From positions 1 through 5,419 of the forward strand of contig JAJZHL010000078.1 in assembly GCA_021804505.1 (NCBI GenBank): a stretch of DNA of 5,419 nt, read 5' to 3'. Position numbers and translations under genes: made by a program. Shown in pieces: positions 1-5,419 of this stretch. Numbering within the stretch: position 1 is the stretch's first letter; every line of letters begins with the position of its first letter. The notes below the pieces were generated by a model that had not been told where the DNA came from, ran no database searches, and worked only from the letters and a program-made list of their open reading frames with translations. The stretch comes from Pseudomonadota bacterium (lineage in GTDB: Bacteria; Pseudomonadota; Alphaproteobacteria; Rickettsiales; Rickettsiaceae).

Positions 1-117
1 TAATAAATGTAGTGATCTAAATTCTGTTCCTGTGACGTTCCAGTGATAATTTTGTGTTTTAAAGTATAACCCATAACTATCGGCTAAAATTTTTTCTAAT
101 ATTTCTATTACTGTCAT
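1..117 (-). CDS. dps: Dps family ferritin-like DNA-protection protein (N-terminal part, runs off window)
   Basis: Reading the minus strand from 117 to 1 gives 39 open residues beginning [13 protein letters not shown] and continuing with the Dps signature [13 protein letters not shown], then FRSLHLL. His25 and His37, twelve residues apart, match the two ferroxidase histidines that Dps proteins place at the dimer interface (known for the family). Dps forms a cytoplasmic 12-subunit shell that oxidises and stores iron with hydrogen peroxide and so protects DNA. Two ATG codons stand in tandem (120-118 and 117-115). The GAGG at 125-122 is too close to the first, so the second is preferred. The other three quarters of a normal Dps (about 150-165 residues) lie outside the window. 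It is transcribed away from the tRNA. The family call is secure; whether the whole gene is intact cannot be seen. Confidence 0.88.
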   Translation of the reverse strand, partial: MTVIEILEKILADSYGLYFKTQNYHWNVTGTEFRSLHLL

Positions 118-140
118 CATTCCTCTCTCTTAAATGTATC

Positions 141-149
141 ATTATAACA
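141..149 (-). promoter_or_regulatory. Extended -10 promoter element for dps
   Basis: On the minus strand the sequence TGTTATAAT contains a perfect TATAAT (146-141) preceded by TG at the extended -10 position (149-148). No good -35 hexamer lies 16-18 bases further upstream, which fits an extended -10 promoter or one needing an activator. Transcription would begin near 134, giving a leader of about 15 bases that carries the GAGG ribosome binding site at 125-122. The match is seen in sequence; the assignment to dps is inferred from position. Confidence 0.6.
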
Positions 150-283
150 AATGTTCAGTCTACACTAATACATTTTAACAAAAAAGTTCAAAATTAATTT
201 AGTGTTTCAACGATTATTTAGCATATTTTTAACTATAAAATTAGTAATGCAAATATAAAAATTGTTTTACAGAAAAATTTCTC

Positions 284-312
284 TAGACTTAAGATAGTAA
301 AAATTATATAAA
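284..312 (+). promoter_or_regulatory. Sigma-70-type promoter for the tRNA (and possibly lptG-mreBC)
   Basis: TAGACT (284-289, four of six matches to TTGACA) and TATAAA (307-312, five of six matches to TATAAT) are separated by exactly 17 bases. A start near 319-320 would leave a 5' leader of about 14 bases before the tRNA. It is the best promoter candidate on this strand between dps and the tRNA. The next 48-base gap, before mreB, has no comparable match, so this promoter may drive the whole block. Confidence 0.55.
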
Positions 313-333
313 CTTGGAACCTCCATTACATAG

Positions 334-410
334 GGGCCTGTAGTTCAGTTGGTTAGAACCCACCGCTCATAACGGTGTTGTCGCAGGTTCAAGTCCTGCC
401 GGGCCCACCA
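334..410 (+). tRNA. tRNA with CAU anticodon, probably tRNA-Ile2 (lysidine type)
   Basis: A complete 77-base cloverleaf can be folded by eye. The acceptor stem is GGGCCTG (334-340) with CGGGCCC, containing one G-U pair. The D stem is GTTC/GAAC, the anticodon stem CACCG/CGGTG with loop CTCATAA, and the T stem GCAGG/CCTGC with loop TTCAAGT. A73 and an encoded CCA (408-410) complete it. The anticodon is CAU. It is not the initiator: bases 1 and 72 pair (G-C), and the anticodon stem lacks the three consecutive G-C pairs. The C4-G69 and C5-G68 pairs are the acceptor-stem features TilS is known to recognise in E. coli tRNA-Ile2, so C34 is probably changed to lysidine and the tRNA reads AUA. An elongator Met tRNA is the alternative. 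The 3' end lies 15 bases before lptG. Confidence 0.93.
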
Positions 411-425
411 TGTTTAGTAGTAGAA

Positions 426-1514
426 ATGATTAACCCAAAGACTCTCTCAGCATATCTATTTAGGCTATACTTAGGCTATTTTATAGGGTTTACATTAATT
501 CTTGTAGGTATTCTAACGGTATCAAACATTTTTGACTTGCTGCAAAGGTTTAAGAGTATAAATATTCCTAAAGAACTTTTATGGCAGTTAGTACTATATA
601 AAATACCACATTTTTTAAATGAGCTTTCCCCAATAATCAGCCTAACAGCGATGTTATTCTTCTTAAAGAGGTTAACTAAATTTAATGAGTTAGTAATAAT
701 ATTATGTAGCGGTGCGCATATATGGCGAATAATCTTTATACCAATTCTAGCAACGATAATGCTTGGCATTATCGTAATTACAGTTCTTAATCCATTATCT
801 GCATTGGGTTTACAAAAATATGAAGCTCTGGTCACAAGAATTACAGCTGATCAACCCGATAACCTTATTATATCTAAGTCTGGAATTATATTTCTTGAGC
901 ATTACCAAGGGAAAAAAAGAATTATGCTAGCTGGTTCTATTGATGTAGCAAATAGTGTGCTAAATAATCTTACGATTTTGTTCATTAATAATAAGAATAG
1001 TTTATTAAAAAGGATAGATGCGAAGCGTGGAGTATTGGCAGAGAATAACTTACAACTCTCTGCCGTAACTATTAGTGAGAATAATAAATCTGAGAAATAT
1101 GAGGACTTTATTATTCCTACTCACCTTTCAATTAGTAAATTACTAAATAATTATACTAGCCCAGAAGTAGTATCCATTTGGAGCCTGCCTGAATTAATCC
1201 AGGAACTAAGTGATTCTGGATTACCGGTAACTAATTACCAAATTTATTATTATAAGCAGCTGTTTAAGCCTATTATTATGTCAACTAGCGTTATTTTAGC
1301 AGCTTGCTTTTTTAGTTTAAGACAACGAGATAATTCGCAAACAAAAATTTTAATTATGGGCCTAGCTACTGGGTTTGTCGTATATTTTTTGATAGAAATT
1401 ATACTTAAAATACTGGCCTATAATGGTATACCAACTTATTTGTCAGTTTTGTTACCAAATATATGTATATTATTTCTTAGTAACTTTGTTATTATGCATG
1501 CACAAGGTAACTAA
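426..1514 (+). CDS. lptG: LptF/LptG-family lipopolysaccharide export permease, LptG-like
   Basis: The 362-residue product matches the usual length of LptG (about 360). LptG pairs with LptF and the LptB ATPase in the inner membrane to extract lipopolysaccharide and pass it to LptC/LptA. Hydrophobic segments lie near residues 12-34, 52-78, 96-120, 282-298, 308-330 and 338-357. The stretch between about 125 and 260 would be the periplasmic beta-jellyroll. NELVIILCSGAHIWRI (87-102) resembles the coupling helix that contacts LptB, and the C-terminal pattern NGIPTYLSVLLPN resembles the YGIPP...LLP end of LptG rather than LptF. The frame is open back to a GTG at 375, but that codon lies inside the tRNA, so ATG 426 is the realistic start; its ribosome binding site is weak. 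mreB follows after 48 bases. LptG is favoured over LptF but not proven. Confidence 0.85.
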   Translation: MINPKTLSAYLFRLYLGYFIGFTLILVGILTVSNIFDLLQRFKSINIPKELLWQLVLYKIPHFLNELSPIISLTAMLFFLKRLTKFNELVIILCSGAHIWRIIFIPILATIMLGIIVITVLNPLSALGLQKYEALVTRITADQPDNLIISKSGIIFLEHYQGKKRIMLAGSIDVANSVLNNLTILFINNKNSLLKRIDAKRGVLAENNLQLSAVTISENNKSEKYEDFIIPTHLSISKLLNNYTSPEVVSIWSLPELIQELSDSGLPVTNYQIYYYKQLFKPIIMSTSVILAACFFSLRQRDNSQTKILIMGLATGFVVYFLIEIILKILAYNGIPTYLSVLLPNICILFLSNFVIMHAQGN

Positions 1515-2603
<1,089 letters not shown>

Positions 2604-2606
2604 CAA

Positions 2607-3446
2607 ATGGCCTTAATAGCGAATAGAATTAAAAATACTAATAATTTGTTCGCGTTTACTAGATTTGTACTTCTTACGCTAAAGCGCTCTATTACCGTAT
2701 GTATTATTGGTTTGTCTATATATATATTTACCACCGCTCCTAAACAATTATCTGCTTTCTCTTTAGAAATAGTGGGGCATGTCGTTTCAGGCAGTCTTTT
2801 TATACATGAAGGTATTTTAAAGCAAATTAATTTAATTACTAAAAATATAGCTTATCTACAGGACTTGACTAAGGAAAATATAGAATTGCGTCTAGAAGTG
2901 GAGAGATTAAGGCGTTTACAAAGTGATATGTACTTTTTACAAGCTGAAAATATTGAGTTAAAAAAGTTACTGTCAGTTGTAGAAGATGGTCAATATCAGT
3001 ATGTTACTGCAAAGTTATTAAGTATTTCATTAAATCCGTTCAGTAAAACAGCATTAGTTTCTGCCGGAGAAAACCATGGTGTACGGTTGAATCAAGTAGT
3101 GACCAATAGTGATGGACTGGTTGGTAGAGTAATAGAGGTAAGTCAACATTTCTCAAAAATAATGCTGGTTACTGACGCAAATTCACGTATCCCAATTATT
3201 ACAACAATGTCAAGAGTAAGGGGTATTTGGGCTGGTGATAATGATAATGGAAGAATACTTTATCTTCCTAATCAGCATACTATTAAAAAAGGAGATAGGG
3301 TCGTCACCTCTGGCTATGGCAGTATCTATCCATATGGTATTTTAGTTGGTTATGTTAGCGAGTCTGGAGCAAATGAGGTGGTAGTCAAGCCGGTCGTTGA
3401 CCTATCAAAGACTGAATTTGTTACTGTATTATTGCCGAAGGGATAA
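2607..3446 (+). CDS. mreC: Rod shape-determining protein MreC
   Basis: This 279-residue bitopic protein has a short cytoplasmic N-terminus and one membrane segment near residues 28-44. A coiled coil follows at about 70-125, rich in Leu/Glu/Lys heptads. The periplasmic double beta-barrel domain then carries the family motifs GVRLNQVVTNSDGLVGRV (158-175), VTDANSRIPI (188-197) and KGDRVVTSG (228-236). MreC links MreB to the PBP2/RodA cell-wall synthase. It is shorter than E. coli MreC (367) mainly because it lacks a long C-terminal tail, common in alphaproteobacteria. The ATG is three bases after the mreB stop and has no clear Shine-Dalgarno site, suggesting translational coupling. The usual downstream partners mreD, mrdA and rodA are absent; an accessory gene begins about 36 bases later. 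Confidence 0.95.
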   Translation: MALIANRIKNTNNLFAFTRFVLLTLKRSITVCIIGLSIYIFTTAPKQLSAFSLEIVGHVVSGSLFIHEGILKQINLITKNIAYLQDLTKENIELRLEVERLRRLQSDMYFLQAENIELKKLLSVVEDGQYQYVTAKLLSISLNPFSKTALVSAGENHGVRLNQVVTNSDGLVGRVIEVSQHFSKIMLVTDANSRIPIITTMSRVRGIWAGDNDNGRILYLPNQHTIKKGDRVVTSGYGSIYPYGILVGYVSESGANEVVVKPVVDLSKTEFVTVLLPKG

Positions 3447-3482
3447 AACTTTTACCACAAACTAGGTAATTTGTATAAGATT

Positions 3483-4067
3483 ATGAGCGAATTAAGCCAA
3501 GGCCTAAACAAATCCTATATGAACACTACCTTACCTGACCGTTCTTTATTTATCAAGAGCAGGCTTGATCTGATAGTTCATGAAATTCTAGCTGTCGGGA
3601 AAGACAAAATTGCTATGATAATTTTGTTTGGCTCTTACGCTAGGGGAGATTGGACACAAGACATATATCAGAGGGAGCATGTAACCTATAGCTACCAAAG
3701 TGACTTGGATCTTATGCTAGTATTAAAAAAGGGTAAATATGCTGGTTACCAAGAGACAAACCTGCAATATAAAATTGAGGATAGATTAGAGAAGAAATTA
3801 GCAATAGACATCATGAAAGACCCATCTGTTACGTTGGTATTGGAACAGATAACAAGAGTCAATGAGCAGCTTGACAAAGGCCAGTATTTCTTTTCCGATG
3901 TCATAAAAGAAGGGGTTCTGCTGTATGATACTGGAGAATTCACTCTCTCAGCAATTAAGAAGTTACCATGGGAAGAAAGAAGGAAAATAGCTAAAGAAGA
4001 CTATCAATCTTGGTACACAAGGGCTTCATGGTTTCTGGATATAAGCCGAAATCTCATGATATACTAG
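3483..4067 (+). CDS. Nucleotidyltransferase half of a broken NTase-HEPN fusion gene
   Basis: The 194 residues carry the DNA polymerase beta-type nucleotidyltransferase signature: ILFGSYARGDW (Gly50-Ser51, Arg54-Gly55) and SDLDLMLVL (Asp74, Asp76), the two metal-binding aspartates. The gap between GS and DxD is about twice that of minimal MNT antitoxins. Insertions of this sort, together with GQYFFSDVIKEGVLLYDTGEF, are what I recall from single-chain NTase-HEPN proteins of about 300 residues. The third metal-binding acidic residue is not obvious. The frame reads naturally to about WYTRASWFLDI (4012-4043), where a HEPN domain should begin, but stops 24 bases later, while the HEPN tail continues in another frame (4010-4294). 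The start is uncertain: TTG 3471 is in frame, ATG 3483 is chosen, and ATG 3519 (MNTTLPDRS) is also plausible. The remaining activity is unknown. Confidence 0.75.
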   Translation: MSELSQGLNKSYMNTTLPDRSLFIKSRLDLIVHEILAVGKDKIAMIILFGSYARGDWTQDIYQREHVTYSYQSDLDLMLVLKKGKYAGYQETNLQYKIEDRLEKKLAIDIMKDPSVTLVLEQITRVNEQLDKGQYFFSDVIKEGVLLYDTGEFTLSAIKKLPWEERRKIAKEDYQSWYTRASWFLDISRNLMIY

Positions 4068-4294
4068 ACCTTGCTAAAAAAGCTAGAAATTATCATAACG
4101 AACTTTTCATGATATTCCCGTTTGAATCGCAAGAGCAAAAAGACTGTTTTACTCTGCTCAGAGATGCTTACGTTAAGGCCAGATATGACAAACACTATAA
4201 AATTACGGAAGACCAGCTACTTTATCTTATTAGCAGAGTAGAAGAATTAAAATCTGTAACGGAGCAGATTTGCTTAGAAAAATTAGCTAGATAG
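4010..4294 (+). pseudogene. Out-of-frame HEPN-domain C-terminal remnant of the same gene
   Basis: From the GGATATAAGCCG stretch at 4037-4048 this frame encodes GYKPKSHDILDLAKKA, then FPFESQEQKDCFTLLRDAYVKARYDKHYKITEDQL and a charged helical end, LKSVTEQICLEKLAR. This is the usual C-terminal part of HEPN domains fused to nucleotidyltransferases. The frame differs from that of the upstream NTase half, and the first HEPN helices (about 30-40 residues in my recollection of the family) are missing between them, so a deletion with frameshift is inferred. The frame's first start is TTG 4010, and ATG 4028 is also in frame, but neither has a good ribosome binding site and the opening residues look like read-through of the other frame. 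RYDKHY is close to but not the Rx4HxY RNase motif of HepT toxins, so toxin activity is not supported. Confidence 0.7.
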
Positions 4295-4328
4295 GATTTA
4301 TTGTCTATATTTATTTAACAATGCTATC

Positions 4329-4625
4329 TTACGAGGCCAAGCTACGTATTTCAGTGACAGATAAACCAGTCATTTTAGATATTATTTCAATAGAACTACC
4401 TGCTTTCAGCATCATTTTTATGATTTTAGCCTTACCTTTAGCTTCACCAATTTGGATCCCCTGAGCTATATCTTCATCTATATATTTTTCTGCAATAGTT
4501 CTCATAATGTTCTTCCTCTCTTCTCCAGGTAAATGTTTATCTAATATTTGTTCTAAACCGTGTCGCTTGTCATCACTTAACTTCGCATCAGTATACCAAA
4601 GAAAAGACCTGGTGTAAGTTTTAAT
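4329..4625 (-). pseudogene. C-terminal remnant of an Rpn-type PD-(D/E)XK nuclease / putative transposase
   Basis: On the minus strand the frame is open from 4625 to a TAA at 4331-4329. It encodes RSFLWYTDAKLSDDKRHGLEQ, then HLPGEERKNIMRTIAEKYIDE, IQIGEAKGKAKIIKMMLKAG and IISKMTGLSVTEIRSLAS. The order WYTDAKL, HLP.EE, IMRTIA, a Gly/Glu/Ala/Lys linker and a final helix-turn-helix-like MTGLSVTEI is what I associate with the C-terminal part of Rpn (recombination-promoting nuclease, YhgA-like) proteins. An in-frame TAA lies at 4628-4626, no start codon follows until the internal Met of IMRTIA, and the catalytic N-terminal domain is absent. It is therefore a 5'-truncated relic, convergent with the NTase-HEPN gene. 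The bases from 4626 to 4726 show nothing recognisable. The family name rests on remembered motifs. Confidence 0.65.
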
Positions 4626-4726
4626 TTAAAAACTTAATACTTATACAAGCAATAATCTATATTGTAAAGTCGACATAAGTACCAGGTAAATTAGAAATAT
4701 AGCTAGTATATTTATTTTGAGGCACT

Positions 4727-5056
4727 CTATAACAGTAATTTTATCTTTGATAATATATTTTCCGTAATCCTCTTATCTAAAGAAAGAATTTTAGTTGCTT
4801 TGCATACTTTCCAGTCCATTGAACGAATTTGATCACACAAAACTGCTCCATTAATCTGTTCGGAGTTTATTATTACCTCAAAAGGGTATCCTTTAATTTG
4901 ACTGGTAATAGGAGCAAATAATGCGAGACCACTTTTTACATTATATTTGCTAGGGCTAAGAACTACAGCTGGCCGCGTTTTCTGAATTTCTTTACCTTTT
5001 TGTGGCTCAAAATTAAGCCATACTACGTCGCCTCTCTCGGGTATAAATGTTACCAC
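4727..5056 (-). CDS. mazF: MazF/PemK-type endoribonuclease toxin
   Basis: The 109-residue protein is nearly the length of E. coli MazF (111) and aligns end to end by eye: PERGDVVWLNFEPQKGKE, TRPAVVLSPSKYN, APITSQIKGYPFEV, GAVLCDQIRSMDW and a final ILSKIKLLL. Arg28 and Thr51 match the MazF residues known to be needed for RNA cleavage, so the toxin looks catalytically intact. MazF cuts single-stranded mRNA at short motifs in the cytoplasm and is held inactive by MazE. The start is a GTG (5056-5054) that overlaps the last seven bases of mazE, an arrangement that ties toxin translation to antitoxin translation. No ATG in this frame fits the family start. No terminator was recognised downstream. 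The cleavage motif cannot be predicted from the sequence. Confidence 0.94.
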   Translation of the reverse strand: MVTFIPERGDVVWLNFEPQKGKEIQKTRPAVVLSPSKYNVKSGLALFAPITSQIKGYPFEVIINSEQINGAVLCDQIRSMDWKVCKATKILSLDKRITENILSKIKLLL

Positions 5057-5286
5057 GTTTCATTACCCAGTTTATTATCATTTTTTAGCACTTCGTGGTG
5101 GCAGTTATTATCTGTAATATTATTTAGTAATAAATCTAGTTCTGATGTTTCTGGGGTAATAATAATGTTGTGGTCAGTTATTTCTAGATTAACTATAGTG
5201 CCGCTTTTAATATGTAACTTGCTTGCGATACCTTTAGTAATTCTCACTCCCAAACTATTTCCCCATTTTTGCACTTGTGTTTGCAT
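5050..5286 (-). CDS. mazE: MazE-type antitoxin, AbrB/SpoVT swapped-hairpin DNA-binding fold
   Basis: The 78 residues begin MQTQVQKWGNSLGVRI, the standard N-terminal DNA-binding motif of MazE (E. coli: VKRWGNSPAVRI). HIKSGTIVNLEITDHNIIITPE follows, and then a polar, presumably flexible tail ending LGNETW, which recalls the KDKEVW end of E. coli MazE (82 residues). The N-terminal half should dimerise and bind the promoter; the tail should wrap around MazF and block its active site (known for the family). The ATG at 5286-5284 is not preceded by a clear Shine-Dalgarno site. The gene overlaps mazF by seven bases. Its likely operator lies in the divergent spacer upstream, at 5306-5344. Confidence 0.93.
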   Translation of the reverse strand: MQTQVQKWGNSLGVRITKGIASKLHIKSGTIVNLEITDHNIIITPETSELDLLLNNITDNNCHHEVLKNDNKLGNETW

Positions 5287-5305
5287 AATATTTGTCTAAA
5301 AAGTT

Positions 5306-5344
5306 TTGTATAAACAAGTATATACAATGAATTTCAATATTGTA
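5306..5344. promoter_or_regulatory. Probable MazE(F) operator: three half-sites at 17-base spacing
   Basis: TTGTA occurs at 5306-5310 and 5340-5344, and its reverse complement TACAA at 5323-5327, so the three start points are exactly 17 bases apart. The middle copy can pair with either neighbour: TTGTATA (5306-5312) with TATACAA (5321-5327), or TACAAT (5323-5328) with ATTGTA (5339-5344). The array lies between mazE (minus) and the gene starting at 5364 (plus). On the minus strand TATACA (5312-5307) could be a -10 box with TTGAAA about 19 bases upstream, a poor spacing, so the promoter itself is tentative. Operator function is inferred from position and symmetry. Confidence 0.5.
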
Positions 5345-5363
5345 ACAAATAAAGGTAATTTGA

Positions 5364-5419
5364 ATGGCCAGTCTGTATCAACAAAGACTTGATGTAGCCA
5401 GGAATGTTAGTATGTTAAG
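5364..5419 (+). CDS. Start of an unidentified gene (runs off window)
   Basis: An ATG at 5364-5366 is preceded by AAAGGT (5351-5356), a reasonable Shine-Dalgarno match about seven bases upstream, and opens 18 codons, MASLYQQRLDVARNVSML, to the window edge. I do not recognise the protein from so short a piece; the residues look like an amphipathic helix. It is transcribed divergently from mazEF, and its upstream region includes the half-site array at 5306-5344, so it could share regulation with the toxin-antitoxin pair. The case for a real gene rests on the ribosome binding site, the open frame and the position. Confidence 0.5.
   Translation, partial: MASLYQQRLDVARNVSML

Noticed and set aside
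191..200. Perfect palindrome AAATTAATTT in the dps-tRNA spacer, considered as an operator
   Set aside because: A ten-base palindrome made only of A and T in AT-rich DNA is not distinctive.
375..425. In-frame N-terminal extension of lptG from GTG 375
   Set aside because: These codons lie within the tRNA and its 3' end; the first family-like residues follow ATG 426.
476..835. Minus-strand open frame of 119 codons opposite lptG
   Set aside because: Shadow of the lptG reading frame with no ribosome binding site or recognisable motif.
4290..4328. Imperfect hairpin (GATAG/CTATC with ATTGT/ACAAT) between the HEPN remnant and the Rpn remnant, considered as a terminator
   Set aside because: It has a large asymmetric internal loop, a very AT-rich stem and no clear T-tract; similar pairings are expected by chance here.
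4607..4687. Inverted repeat ACCTGGT (4607-4613) and ACCAGGT (4681-4687), considered as ends of an inserted element
   Set aside because: Only seven bases match, the match does not extend, and no target duplication or transposase is seen; probably chance.
4657..4725. Small minus-strand frame of 22 codons starting with GTG directly after the mazF stop
   Set aside because: Too short, no family resemblance, and no evidence beyond an open frame in AT-rich DNA.
5000..5299. Plus-strand open frame of 99 codons
   Set aside because: It is antisense to the well-supported mazE and mazF and its product resembles no family.

Overview
The window looks like a chromosomal segment of an AT-rich alphaproteobacterium, most plausibly a member of the Rickettsiales. 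The reasons are the very AT-rich coding and intergenic DNA, the tRNA-Ile2 type, a lean core gene block with almost no spacing, and beside it a patch of decaying accessory genes of kinds common in Rickettsiales with larger genomes (Rpn-type nuclease, MazEF, MNT-HEPN). The taxonomic call is inference; no marker gene in the window settles it.

Layout. On the minus strand at the left edge (1-117) is the start of a Dps ferritin-like gene cut by the window, with its extended -10 promoter and Shine-Dalgarno site just upstream. A divergent promoter (284-312) drives a tRNA with a CAU anticodon (334-410), probably the lysidine-modified tRNA-Ile2. Only 15 bases after the encoded CCA begins an LptG-type permease (426-1514), followed by mreB (1563-2603) and mreC (2607-3446, three bases after mreB). 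These four genes could form one transcription unit joining a tRNA, lipopolysaccharide export and the cell-shape cytoskeleton. mreD, mrdA and rodA do not follow.

From 3447 onward the content is accessory. A gene for a fused nucleotidyltransferase-HEPN protein has been broken by an internal deletion with frameshift, leaving an NTase half (3483-4067) and an out-of-frame HEPN tail (4010-4294). On the opposite strand, 4329-4625 holds only the C-terminal end of an Rpn/PD-(D/E)XK-type nuclease that was too eroded to appear as a complete reading frame. Next comes an apparently intact MazE-MazF toxin-antitoxin pair on the minus strand (5286 to 4727). A divergent gene begins at 5364 and runs off the window. 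Between mazE and this gene lie three TTGTA/TACAA half-sites spaced exactly 17 bases apart, an arrangement like the alternating palindrome known from the E. coli mazEF promoter.

Nothing here is a clearly new system. The most notable points are the half-site array shared by mazEF and the divergent gene, the deletion seam in the NTase-HEPN gene, and the direct joining of a tRNA 3' end to the lptG-mreBC block.
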